Assembly: GCA_051294375.1 (NCBI GenBank)
Contig: CM119265.1
Span: forward strand, 4,223,025-4,287,024
Source of the DNA: Paraspadella gotoi
Taxonomy: Eukaryota; Chaetognatha
Direction of reading: 5' to 3'
DNA length: 64,000 nucleotides
Below the pieces are notes generated by a model. The model saw only the letters and a program-made list of their open reading frames with translations, was not told the origin of the DNA and ran no database searches. The translations under genes were made by a program, and so were the position numbers. Of the stretch, positions 54,054 through 64,000 are shown in pieces (position 1 is the first letter of the stretch; each line of letters begins with the position of its first letter).

Positions 54054-54628
54054 TTATGCTTCCAGATCGTTGGTGATGGGCCAATTTTCCCTCCTTTGGT
54101 TCAACCAGTTGGGCCCGTTGTGGAATGTCGCCCATGCTTCCGTGGTTGGCACAATTCCTCTGCTTGTAAGATCCGCTGGGTTCTCGTTGCTTGGTACGTA
54201 AAACCATTCGCTTGGCCTGGATAAAAGTCTAATCGTTTTTAAACGAAAATTCTCATACGTTTTGAATCTTTTTGTCCAGTCTCGGATCCATCTGATTACC
54301 GTCACCGAATCCGTCAACATGTAAATCTCATCGAATTCCTCACCTGATTCTCGGATCATCAAGTCTCTTAACTGCGCAGCCAGTCGTGCGGCGTTCAATT
54401 CCAAACGTGGCATCGAATCCAGGTGGTCAGTTGATTCGATAGAATGATTTTTTCTTGCATCTTGATAGGCAACACATGAGCTTTAGCGAATAGCAAAGTT
54501 GTATGTCCTCTCTCTCCATTCTTGTTCTCCTTTTTTAAATAAATTGCGGCGCCGTAACCATCGAGACACGCATCACAGAAAACGATTAACTTCGTCGTTA
54601 CGCACTCCAAACCAGGATCGACGTCCAT
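54054..54628 (-). pseudogene. BEL/Pao RNase H region, frameshifted
   Basis: Degrades RNA in the RNA:DNA hybrid. IVFCDACLDGYGAAIYL holds the first catalytic Asp, MPRLELNAARLAAQL the Glu, and MLTDSVTVIRWI the next Asp. The segment is split between two frames with a change near 54425, and enters from the RT frame by another change at an A/T homopolymer near 54640. Confidence 0.75.
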
Positions 54629-54639
54629 CTCGAGATTCG

Positions 54640-56026
54640 CAATCTTTTTTTATGTGAACAAGCTTCTTTCTCCATTCTTCGAACGCCTCGTGGAGATCCT
54701 CCGGCAACTTCTCGTCCCAATCAAGTCCTGCACTAACGACTTTTTGTAAAATTATTCTTCCCTTCAGCACGACCGGCGCAACGAACCCGAGCGGATCAAA
54801 AACGGACGCGACCAACTTCAACATCTCTCGCCTTGTTTTCACTTCGTTTTCTGCCTTTTTCGTTACACGCGCAAAAAATACATCTCGTTTCGAATTATAT
54901 CCAACTCCCAGTACCTTCGAATCGTATTCGTCGATCGACGGATCCTCCGGCAGCGCGTTTTCGGCCATCTTCCCGAGATCATCTTCCAGTTCTTCGTCCG
55001 CGACTGTTTCGATCACTTTGTCCTCACCATCGTCGTCAGCGTTGTCCGACAAAATTCTCTCGTCCGACGCTTGCCATTTCTCCAATTCGAAACCTCCCTT
55101 TCTCATCGCCTCTGTCATATCCTTTCTCATTTTTCTCGCCTCCTTGATTCCGTCTAATGAATCCAAGAAATCGTCGACGTACACTTTTAAGAAAAACGCG
55201 GCTATCACTTCCGGCGAAAATTCTTTGTTTTGACTCAGTCTCTTACCATGATATTGCAGCACGAAAGTTGTTATACCTGGGCTTCCGGCGCCACCGAACA
55301 CGTGGACGAGCGGCTCGTGCACCTCCAACTCCTTCATCGACTTATCCTTGTACCAATGGTACCTGAAAGCGGCCACGTCTTTTGGATGGAGCTCAACTTG
55401 GTGAAAAAATCCTTTAATATCTCCGGAAATAGTATACCTTTTTCGGCGAAATTTTAACAACATGCCTACTAAAGGTGTTAGGTTATCGGGACCAGCGATC
55501 AAAAAATCATTTAAACACTTTCCTCTTACTTTCGACGACGCATCCTGGCAAATCCGAAATTTGCCGGGCTTGTCCGCTCTGGTGACGACAAGTAACGGCG
55601 CGAAAAACACAGGCAAATCGGCGGACGGATTCTCGACTTTAGCTTTTCTCGCATGACCTAATTTTATGGTTTCTTCCATCGTCTGGAACACCCCTTCAAG
55701 CACCACCGGATCTTTTCTCATCTTATTCGCTAGCTTCCTCGCTCGGTTCTCCGCGCTCTTTGTAACTTCTTCTTTCATCTTAGCGAACATCTCCGCGGTT
55801 TTCTCCCTTCCGTGTTTCCAAGGCGACGGCGCAACATAATGTCCCGTCGACTCATTGAAGTAAATTTCTCTCTCAAGCTGTTCAATCGCGAACCCATCTT
55901 GCACGGATGGATGTTGGACCTCGGACGGATACAGTTCGGACCCTTTCAACAAGAAATCATGACGAAACATATTCGCGATCAAATACTCCAGTTTCTCGTT
56001 CTCTGGCAACGTCGAACAACAACTCA
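54640..56026 (-). pseudogene. BEL/Pao reverse transcriptase, open to the gap
   Basis: Copies element RNA to DNA. It has FRICQDASSK, a GPDNLTPLVGMLLKFR block, SGDIKGFFHQVELHPKD (first catalytic Asp), GGAGSPGITTF and KVYVDDFLDSLD (YVDD active site), then RKGGFELEKWQASD, typical of Pao/BEL. The frame is intact from the gap to about 54640, where a run of seven A (minus strand) switches it. The protease and Gag side is lost in the gap. Confidence 0.85.
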
Positions 56027-56126
56027 NNNNNNNNNNNNNNNNNNNNNNNNNNNNNNNNNNNNNNNNNNNNNNNNNNNNNNNNNNNNNNNNNNNNNNNNNN
56101 NNNNNNNNNNNNNNNNNNNNNNNNNN
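56027..56126. other. assembly gap (100 N)
   Basis: Exactly 100 N. It cuts the retrotransposon on the left and a foldback element at its centre on the right. Confidence 0.99.
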
Positions 56127-56480
56127 TAAGTGGGTTAAAAATTAAAAAAACTATATTTAATATTTAAAAAATTAATTTTCAGTTTAAAATATAGCTTTTT
56201 TTAATTTTTGACCTACTTAATGAATAAATTTTTCAAAAAGAGTTATATTTCTTTTCATCAACTTTTTATGAAAAATCCAAATCTGCCAAAAAATCTTAGA
56301 AAAAATGTTTTGAAATTTTAACATTTATTTGTTTAGTACTAGTACAAATATGGCCTACTGCGTAAATTGTAAAATTTATTATAAATTTTGTTATGCATAA
56401 ATGTTTATAAGTATAATGTTGTTCGTTCCTCACTTTTAGAATTTTAATTAAAGTTAAACTTAGGAATTTTACGACGCCTT
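56127..56480. mobile_element. half of a foldback/Mutator-like element
   Basis: Matches the centre and right arm of 8733-9361 and ends ACGACGCCTT at 56480. The left arm falls in the gap. It abuts an interior piece of a HINE-like copy, suggesting insertion into that element. Confidence 0.75.
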
Positions 56481-56482
56481 AA

Positions 56483-56655
56483 TAATCAATTAGTGAAACA
56501 GGTTCTTTGTTTTTTCCATTTAAACTCATTTCCATTCAAACGATTCCATCGAAACTTGATTTCCAGGTTAATCAAATACTTTTCTACCCAAATAAAAAAT
56601 GTCAAGTTAATCACCCCTTCCACTCATGAGTAATTGGTGTTTAAAAGTGAAATTT
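56483..56655 (+). mobile_element. HINE-like interior fragment
   Basis: AATCAATTAGTGAAACAGG, one CCATTTAAACTCATTTCCA module and CACTCATGAGTAATTGGTG. Both ends are absent. Confidence 0.6.
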
Positions 56656-56669
56656 TTTTTATCGTCGCA

Positions 56670-57560
56670 ATCGCTAAGCGTTTGCGACGATATTGTAACG
56701 CTTTTGCGCATAAGTGTCGTCCTCGTTGTCGTCGTTGTCGTCGGCGTTCCAAATTATAGATTGCCTTTTTTATGATTAATTTTGGGTGTATGAAGCTGAA
56801 AATTTATATACAGCTTCTCATCATTGATGTGCTTAAAATTGATTTTTTTCTCTCTCTCTCTCTCTCTCTCTCTGATTATTTTTTTCCTTCTAAAAATTTT
56901 TATTATCGCCATGTATTCCCAAATTTACATCCGGGATTTTCGTGGTTTTTTTTTCTAAATATTTTAAATATCAATCAGAATAATTTTTTTGGCATTCCTG
57001 GAGATCAATGCCCTCTGGAGGCCTATGGGAAAACGAAGAGCAAGGTTTTTCTTAAAGAATTAACGGAAAAAAGAAAAGGAACGAAATGGAATGGAAGAGG
57101 ATAACGTTTCGGGAAAAAAAATAAAGGAATTCAGATATCATAATTTTTTTTAAATATTTTTTATTTTTGTTATATGAAAATGGTACAACCAATATTTATT
57201 TGGGTAAAAATTAAGGTTACAATAAATTATGATTAAGAATAAATTAAGAATAAGTGTAAGTTAACTATAAAATAATTTATGGTTAAAAATAAGTTAGGGG
57301 TAAGTTAGGGGTAAATCGACGAGCATTTCGTTATTCTGCTCGAAAGACAAGTCTCTCGCGCCTAAGAGGATAAAATAAATATTTATCAATATTACAAATA
57401 TTATTAATTAGCTTTATTCATGTTTTATTTACAAAAATATTCAATCATATCGCTGTAAGTAAATGTACTACAAACGATTGTAATAAATTTTTGTTACAAA
57501 TAACCAATGTTAACCATCATAGACAATTGTCAAATTTAAATCTGATTTTTTGCTAAACCT
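56670..57560. repeat. repeat-rich stretch, no exon recognised
   Basis: GTC-rich segment (56700-56745), (CT)n (56848-56872), the block TGGCATTCCTGGAGATCAAT / CCTCTGGAGGCCTATGGG (56990-57035; also near 59325, 60715, 61150 and 61970), GTTAGGGGTAAG words (57290-57315), then AT-rich DNA. The missing innexin C-terminal exons were looked for here and not found. Confidence 0.5.
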
Positions 57561-57569
57561 TTAAGCATC

Positions 57570-59225
57570 AGCGGTAAGTGAAGCCCGGAGACTTTGCTTA
57601 TGTTCCTCAAAAGAGGTAAGGAATGTAGAAGAGTATGGCTTGAAGGCAAAGCACCATGGAACCCATTGATAGTAAGAGACGAACATCATCGTGCCCTTAG
57701 TGTCTCCATTGCGAGAACCTGAATTGGCAAATTGTTTATTTGCGCTTATAACATTGAGAGTTATTTATGGAACACAGCTACACCATCGAGTCCGGAACCT
57801 CACCTATCATGGCTCCGTTATCCCCGGTCCTGCTGGTAGTGCCAAAATGGATTGTAAGGGTTTTCGGCATCGGGAAGGACTTGGTAAGTTGACGCCGCCC
57901 AACAGTAGACTTGGCGTAGTCGCTCGGCGCGCCTGAAGGAGAAAAAAGGGTGAGGGTAAGGTAAGGGTAAGGTCAATCGAACTGTCAAATAGAAAAAAGA
58001 CAAATGGAACGAGGGTTTTTTTTTTTTTTTTTTTTTGACAGGCGCGCGCGGGAAAAGAAACAGGCGGCGGCGAATGACAACTTGACAAATGGAGAAAAAA
58101 CAACATGACAACTACATAAAAATAAAAAAAATACGAGGAAACAAATGGACAAAATAAACAAGCCGAGTTTATTTGTTCCGATGTTCGTTCCGTTGGTCAT
58201 GGTTGACATTTGGCGACGGTAAAACAAGTTCGGAGAGGAGTGGACAATCTGTCGTGACTCAGTGAGGGGGGGTTTCAATCATATGGGGTTTAAGTTTATT
58301 TTCGATATGAATATTTATTTACTTATTATTTTAAAAGACAGAGAGAGAAATCAAAAAGATTGCAGAATTAAGAGGTTATTAATGTAATTAAAAGATTGAG
58401 AGGGAGGGAGAGGACAGAGAGAGAGAGACAGACTGACATTAATACAGACAGACTGAACTTTTTTTTCTCCGCCGCCCTTTATTCCCAACGAAAACAAGGC
58501 AGTGATGCCCAAAGGACGGCGCGAGCGGAAACGAGGCAAAACTCTCCGCCAACACAACAAACAAAACGACACTCTTAGGACTCGCCTTTATCCGCGTTAG
58601 CACTCGATTGATTTTTCCCACGTACTGCTTGGTTCCGATGATGAGGCAACACACCGCCAAGAAGAGCACCGTGAACTTCCTGCGGGATTAAAAAGGGGGG
58701 GGTTGACAGGGGGGAGAGAATGAGGCGGAGGAAAAGCGAGTCAAATGTCAACATAAGTCTCGATAAAGTGGATCGGGTAAAACATGAGACATTGGGACTC
58801 TGCTCTTCCGCTTACTGAGAATGTCCTGTCAAAACAGTGGAGAGGAAAGAGAGAGAGAGAGAAAGAGAGAGAGATGCAGTGTTTCGTAAAAGAGGTGTCT
58901 CTTTTACCACTTTGTCCCTTGACAAAAGCAAATAAACAAATATTTTTTTCAAAACAAAAAGAGAAAAAATGTTCTAATACATATAGTTTCTTTGACTTTG
59001 ATAGATTGTCAGGTATGGCCCAGGGGAAAAAATGATAACTTATAAAATTTTTAAAATTTGAGTAAAATCCAAAAAAAAAAATATCATTGACATTGGTTTG
59101 TAGGCAAATTATAAACCTTTTGATAGAAATAAAAATGATTAATATTCTATTAATTTTAAAAATGAACCTGTGCGCTCTGTCGAAGACATCGTCAATCTTC
59201 GAGTTTTCGTTGAACAATTTCGCTA
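57570..59225 (-). pseudogene. innexin, N-terminal half (four exon pieces, frame breaks)
   Basis: Gap-junction channel subunit of the plasma membrane. Pieces in transcript order: one ending 59168 (LAKLFNENSKIDDVFDRAH, the N-terminal helix region); 58679-58586 (KFTVLFLAVCCLIIGTKQYV, TM1 with the innexin SRQYIG-like end), joined in phase to the first; 57932-57804 (VYCWAASTYQVLP, the first extracellular loop with its YCW cysteine); and one from 57718 (SYYQWVP, then LQAILFYIPYLF, the YYQW signature and TM2). Frames break at a GGGG run near 57828, just after YYQWVP, and after YIPYLF. The junction between the second and third pieces does not keep phase as read. No ATG and no TM3-TM4 exons were found. 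It is a real family member; whether the breaks are assembly errors or decay is open. Confidence 0.7.
58020..58038. repeat. T homopolymer
   Basis: Run of about 19 T in the innexin intron, a likely sequencing problem site. Confidence 0.95.
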
Positions 59226-59624
59226 GATCGGTAGAATTTATAAATGTATTTTGTACATGTTATATATGTATAATTGTTTAATGCTCACTCTCTATTTTTC
59301 AACCAGTATAACGCCTTAGTTTTCGTGGCATTCCTGGAGTTTAATACGCTCCAGAGGTCTATGGGAAAACAAAACGCAAAATTTTTTTAATGAATTAGTT
59401 TAAAAAAAAAACAAAACAGAATAGAGAAGGACAATTTTTGAGAAGAAAAAAAAATTAAGATATCATAAGTTTTAAATATTTGTTATTGTCTTTGTTATAA
59501 TATTAAATTAAAAATTAAGGTTATGAATAAATTAAAATTATGTATAAGTTAAGAAAAAGGGTGAATTAGAGTTAAAAATAAGTTAGGGCTAAGCTAAGGT
59601 TAAGAATGAGTTCAGGGTAAATTA

Positions 59625-60430
59625 AGTTTATATCATGTCAGAACCTCGAATTATGATAAATTATGCAAAAAAAAAACTATGTCCGTCCGTCCATCTGTCT
59701 GTCCGTCCGTCCGTCCGTCCGTCCGTCCGTCCCACCTTAGCAAAAAAACACCAATTACTCGTGATTGGATGGATGATTTAAATGAAATTTTGTGTGTGGG
59801 TAGGGAAGTGTGTGATTGAGCTGTATATGAAGTTTCGATGGAATCGTCCGAGTGGAAATGAGTTTAAATAGAAAAAACAAAAAAATATAATTCACTATTT
59901 GAACACCAATTGCTCATGAGTGGATGGGGCGATTGACCTGGAATTTTGTATGTGAGTAGGAAAGTGTGTGATTGAACAGGAAACCAAGTTTCGATGGAAT
60001 CGTTTGAGTGGCAATGAGTTTAAAAGGAAAAAACAAAAAACCTGTTTCACTAATTGATTATGATTTTTTTCCTTTTATATTAAATGTATATGCAGGATGT
60101 ATTAATAAATCAAATAATTAATTAGTTAATTAATCAATTAGTCAATTAATTAATCAGTAATGAATTAATCAGTCAATCAATCCGTCCATCCGTCCCACCT
60201 TAGCAAAAAGCTCCAATAACTCGTGATTGGCTGGTTGGATCGGAATGAAATTTTGTGTATGGGTAGGAACATGTATGATGAAGCTGGATATAAAGTTTCG
60301 ACGGAATCGTGTGAGTGGATTTGAGTTTAAATGGAAAAAAACATAAGTTGCATTACTAAAATCTTTTTACTTTTTTTTAACCAATAAATACAATACAGTC
60401 CGAGTGAAAATGAGATTAAATAATAATAAA
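59625..60430 (-). mobile_element. HINE/DINE-1-like element, inverted copy lacking the hairpin
   Basis: Begins TATCATGTCAGAACCTCGAA, then CCGTCCGTCCGTCC, two modules, a TTAATTAATC run, then a second CCGTCCATCCGTCCC and module. The terminal hairpin is absent, so the copy is truncated, and it is probably composite like the one at 44083. Confidence 0.65.
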
Positions 60431-60473
60431 TAAATAATAATAATAAATAAATCGAAAAATAAATAACTTATAT

Positions 60474-60845
60474 TTCGAGTTTAATTTTTAGCAAGTGCAA
60501 AGTCTGGAAGGTACTTTTGTTTTACTTTTAGCCCGCATAAGCGAGCAGTTTGATCAAATGCGACCTCTCTAAACACTGTCAGCATTCCCAGACAAAAGAC
60601 AAAGTGAAACTGGAATCAGACTGACGAAGTGAAGTAAAGACTAAAGTGAAGTAAAATGAAGTAATGTAAAATAAAATAATAAAGTAAATATATATTGAAA
60701 AAAATGGCGATCCCGGAGTTGAATTCCCTCTGGAGGTTTATGGGAAAACGAAGAGAAAGAAGAGGAGAAAATAAAGTTTGTGTTTCTTTACGGAAAAGAA
60801 AATTTAAGACCATAACATTAACAACAATGATATTAAAAACGTTTT
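60474..60845. repeat. direct repeat, copy 1
   Basis: From TTCGAGTTTAATTTTTAGC through CTTTTAGCCCGCATAAGCG and GACGAAGTGAAGTAAAGAC to the GGCGATCCCGGAGTTGAATT block. Repeated almost exactly at 61729-62099, on the far side of a gap. Confidence 0.9.
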
Positions 60846-60849
60846 TAAG

Positions 60850-61530
60850 CTTCACGAGCTAAGGATTTCTTTGATCTCCAGGAATGCCATATATATTATA
60901 TTGGCATTTTTTAAAAAATTTTGTCAGCCTGGGAAAACGAAAGGTTAAAAGCAGCAGCAGCAACAGGCCGGCGATTTATGATTTTACAAGATAGTTTTAC
61001 AAATCCAAGATGCTTCTGATGGTCTGCTTAAGATATTTTTTAAAAGTTCATATGTATTATGCAGCGAGCATTTTTACAAACAAAATAACGTGAGAATTAC
61101 ATTTCGAAAAGATTTACAGCAATCAAAGTCAGGAAAAATATTTGGCGATCCCGGAGTTGAATTCGCAAACAACAATGATATGAAAAAACGTTTTTAAACT
61201 TCACGAGCTAAGAATTTCTTTTTAATTCTTTAAAAAATTTAATTATAATATTTTTTTTCATTGCCTTTAATAGATATTGTTTTTTGAACCTTCATCAACC
61301 AGTTTTAATAGTTTTAATAAATATTTGGATACGAACTTTGAGAGATAGAGAGAGAGGCAATTTTAACCTTGATATCCCTCACTCTCTCCGAATTATTAAA
61401 TGATCATTGTAATCATAAATAAAAACTATGTTACTTTGTAAATATTATTATTATATTTTTTATAAATTTATTAATATTAAATATTATTTTTTGAAATGTT
61501 AAATTATTGTATACTTAAGCCAAAAACTTA
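60850..61530. other. repeat remnants, no gene
   Basis: Carries another GGCGATCCCGGAGTTGAATT block (61143) and a partial AACGTTTTTAAACTTCACGAG copy. The rest is AT-rich and unassigned. Confidence 0.45.
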
Positions 61531-61549
61531 ATTTTAATTTAACTCTAAT

Positions 61550-61691
61550 TTACCCTTAACTTACCCCTAACCCAAACTTACCCCTAACCCAAATTTACCC
61601 TAACCTAAACTTACCTCTACCCCTAACTTACCCCTAACCCTAGCTTACCCCTAACTTACCCCTAACCATAACTTACCCCTAACCCTAACTT
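61550..61691. repeat. CCCTAACTTACC minisatellite
   Basis: About a dozen units of ACTTACCCCTAACCC-type sequence running into the gap. Telomere-like in look but with an 11-12 base unit, so not a simple telomere repeat. Confidence 0.85.
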
Positions 61692-61716
61692 NNNNNNNNN
61701 NNNNNNNNNNNNNNNN
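61692..61716. other. assembly gap (25 N)
   Basis: Run of 25 N at the end of a minisatellite. Confidence 0.99.
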
Positions 61717-61728
61717 TAATAAACTTAA

Positions 61729-62099
61729 TTTTCGAGTTTAATTTTTAGCAAGTGCAAAGTCTGGAAGGTACTTTTGTTTTACTTTTAGCCCGCATAAGCG
61801 AGCAGTTTGATCAAATGCGACCTCTCTAAACACTGTCAGCATTCCCAGACAAAAGACAAAGTGAAACTGGAATCAGACTGACGAAGTGAAGTAAAGACTA
61901 AAGTGAAGTAAAATGAAGTAATGTAAAATAAAATAATAAAGTAAATATATATTGAAAAAAAATGGCGATCCCGGAGTTGAATTCCCTCTGGAGGTTGTTA
62001 TGAAACGAAAGAGAAAGAAGAGGAGAAAATAAAGTTTGTTTCTTTACGGAAAAGAAAATTTAAGACCATAACATTAACAACAATGATATTAAAATCTCT
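61729..62099. repeat. direct repeat, copy 2
   Basis: Near-identical to 60474-60845, with a few single-base indels (for example GGAGGTTGTTATGAAACG against GGAGGTTTATGGGAAAACG). Confidence 0.9.
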
Positions 62100-62211
62100 C
62101 TCTTAATAAGTTATTTTACTGTTTTATAATTTATTCTTTTTTTTAGTATCAAAATATGTCGTTAATCCAGATTTTTCTTATGCGATTGCGACGATCCTTG
62201 TGCTTTTAAGA

Positions 62212-62524
62212 TTTTTTTCCATTTAATCTCATTTTCACTCGGACGATTCCATCAAAACTTCAGATCCAGCTCAATCATACATTTCCCTACCCACACACAA
62301 AATTTCATTCCAATCCATCAATCCAATCACGAGTAATTGGTGTTTTTTGCTAAGGTGGGACAGACGGACGGCCGTACAGACGTCGTTTTTTTTGCATAAT
62401 TTATCATAATACGATATTCTGAAATGATATAAGTGAATGCCCGACAAGATTGAGGGGGCAGACCGACGGACCGACAGAGTGAATTATAGAGTCGGAATCT
62501 GCTGAAAGCAGATCCGACTAAAAA
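62212..62524 (+). mobile_element. HINE-like element, 3' part
   Basis: One module, GGGACAGACGGACGGCCG, the CGACGGACCGACAG segment and the full terminal hairpin ending GCAGATCCGACTAAAAA. Confidence 0.7.
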
Positions 62525-62529
62525 CTGAA

Positions 62530-63545
62530 TAAAAAATTTGGCAAATAAATGACTTAAAATTGAGTAATAAAATGAGACGAAGTAGTTAAAATTAAGAGAG
62601 AGAGACAAAGCTTCCAAAAAAGATTTAGAACAGGACACTGGTTAGATGGTAAGCACATAAGTTTAAGGAGAGTGAATAAGAAATGAAAAATAGTCAATTC
62701 CAGTGAAAGCATTTATATTACATTTAACAATGTAATAAGTGTAAGTGAAATTAATTTAATTTAACATTAAATTTATATCAAATTAAAATGAAAATCTAGT
62801 AAAGATTTAAATATTTACAGTAAGAGAAATAAAGTGAAATTATTAGAATAATTTTGTGTTTTAAGCTCTTTCTTATTTTTTTTATAATTTCACTTTCTCT
62901 TAATTTTATTTGATTACAATTTAATTTTAAAATTAAATTTATTTCACTTAAAAAACTTAATAACTGTTGCTTTCAAAGTTTAAAATTTAATATTTAATAA
63001 TTTAAAAAGTTAATATCATTATCTGTCCTCACCACATAAGAAGTGTCCTTTTCTAAATCTTTGTTGGAAGCTTTATGTGTCTCTCTATCTCCATCTCTCT
63101 AAATTAAACCTTTAATTTTTTGGGGGGAGGGACACATTTTAGAATATATTAAAATAATTAAAATTGGATAAAGAAAGCTTTTAGAAAATGACTTGCTATA
63201 CGAAAATCCACTAATAAGTTCGTATTTATCAACAAATTTTGTTAGTTTTTTTTCTACTTAGATTAAAATATTTTTTTAAAAATTTAATGCTTGATAAACG
63301 TTCCATGTTTTACTCAGAACAATAAGCATCTGCTCTGATCATGATCAGATCAGGCACAGTCACAAAGAATTCTTTACTCTAAATTATTTAAATTTAAAAT
63401 CCTGAACATTCAGCTGCATTTACTTATTTATTTCATCAAAAAAGGTAGCCTAAATAAAGTTGCAGTTACAAAGTGGAATTTATTTGGCATTAAAAATCAG
63501 AAATATAAACAGTTAAACATTAATTATGAATGATTTGATTACAAA
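62530..63545. other. AT-rich DNA, nothing recognised
   Basis: Between the last two HINE-like pieces. Contains short (GA)n and (CT)n stretches only; no exon or RNA gene seen. Confidence 0.5.
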
Positions 63546-63549
63546 ATTA

Positions 63550-64000
63550 ATAAGTTTGAGCAAACAATGTCGGATCTGTCTACGAAAATTATATTAATTA
63601 ATTAATCGATTAAAATTAATTTACATTAATATAAATAATTTTAATGTAATGTGATAAGGTTGCAATATATACAGCTTATATCAGTCGATGGTCGTCTTAA
63701 ATACAAGTAAATGATGACTTATATTGTTTCAATTTAAACTCAGATTTCCACTCAACAATTCCGTCAAACTTTATATTAGGCTTCTTCACAAACTTTCCTT
63801 CACCGTCACATAAATTTCATCTCAATCTTATTAAGGGTTTAAAATACAGTGAAGAAAGAGTCAAGTTAAATGTGACTCATATTTTTTTCATTTAAACTCA
63901 TTTTCACTGTACGAAGTTATATTATCAATGCGTCGTACATACATTTCTTAACCTCACACCAACAATTTGCACACATCAATCGTATCTGCATCAAATTATT
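63550..64000 (+). mobile_element. HINE-like element, 5' part, runs off the window
   Basis: Starts AATAAGTTTGAGCAAACAATG then TCGGATCTG, followed by a TTAATTAATCG run and two degraded AATTTAAACTCA-type modules. Confidence 0.6.

Larger units (their letters stand above)
47132..56026 (-). mobile_element. BEL/Pao LTR retrotransposon, 5' truncated at a gap
   Basis: Order on the minus strand: reverse transcriptase, RNase H, integrase, then six small open frames and the 3' LTR. Gag, protease and the 5' LTR would lie to the right of 56026, but beyond the 100-N gap the sequence is unrelated repeats. RT and integrase wording is of the Pao/BEL clade. Pol carries several frame breaks, while the six downstream frames are each uninterrupted. 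Confidence 0.85.

Noticed and set aside
61550-61691. Telomere
   Set aside because: The unit is 11-12 bases (CCCTAACTTAC-type), interstitial, and similar degenerate words occur in several introns.

Overview
This is invertebrate animal DNA. Genes are split into many exons with GT-AG introns, introns and spacers are AT-rich and packed with repeats, and six runs of N mark assembly gaps. An innexin fragment (57.6-59.2 kb) argues against a vertebrate and most probably means a protostome; I cannot name the species.

Layout. (1) 1.5-12.5 kb, + strand: the 3' part of a PDE11-like cyclic-nucleotide phosphodiesterase, 11 exons that join in one frame to 622 residues (GAF-B, HD-type catalytic domain, stop). 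Its introns hold a 32-bp array that repeats the splice donor, a foldback transposon with a perfect 9-bp target duplication, tRNA-derived sequences and several copies of one element family. (2) 12.5-18.6 kb: convergent spacer made of repeats. (3) 18.6-33.9 kb, - strand: an SLC16-like (monocarboxylate-transporter type) membrane protein; its TM3-TM4 exon occurs twice inside a 1.76-kb tandem duplication. (4) 35.5-43.2 kb, - strand: a complete 10-exon, 1529-residue ABCC/MRP1-type ABC transporter, with a 5'-truncated U2 snRNA copy in its last intron. (5) 46.6-47.1 kb, - strand: the end of a BPHL-like alpha/beta hydrolase, frameshifted and cut by a gap. (6) 47.1-56.0 kb, - strand: a BEL/Pao LTR retrotransposon. 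Its pol has several frame breaks and its gag/protease side is missing. Between pol and the 3' LTR it carries six extra open frames, five of them preceded by splice-acceptor-like sequences; this is the most novel feature here. (7) 56.1-64 kb: repeats, with an N-terminal innexin fragment on the - strand.

The genes do not form a pathway: a signalling enzyme, two transporters, a hydrolase and a gap-junction protein are simply neighbours. The repeats are dominated by one short non-autonomous family (about 12 copies or fragments) with 11-bp inverted end motifs, a hairpin at the 3' end and internal tandem repeats, resembling HINE/DINE-1 elements. A second dispersed family carries a conserved hammerhead-core-like motif whose stem II changes in a compensatory way between copies.

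Reading frames are intact in PDE11 and ABCC, but innexin, BPHL, pol and possibly SLC16 show single-base frame breaks, some in homopolymers. Part of these may be sequencing error. All family assignments come from motif recognition by eye, without database searches.
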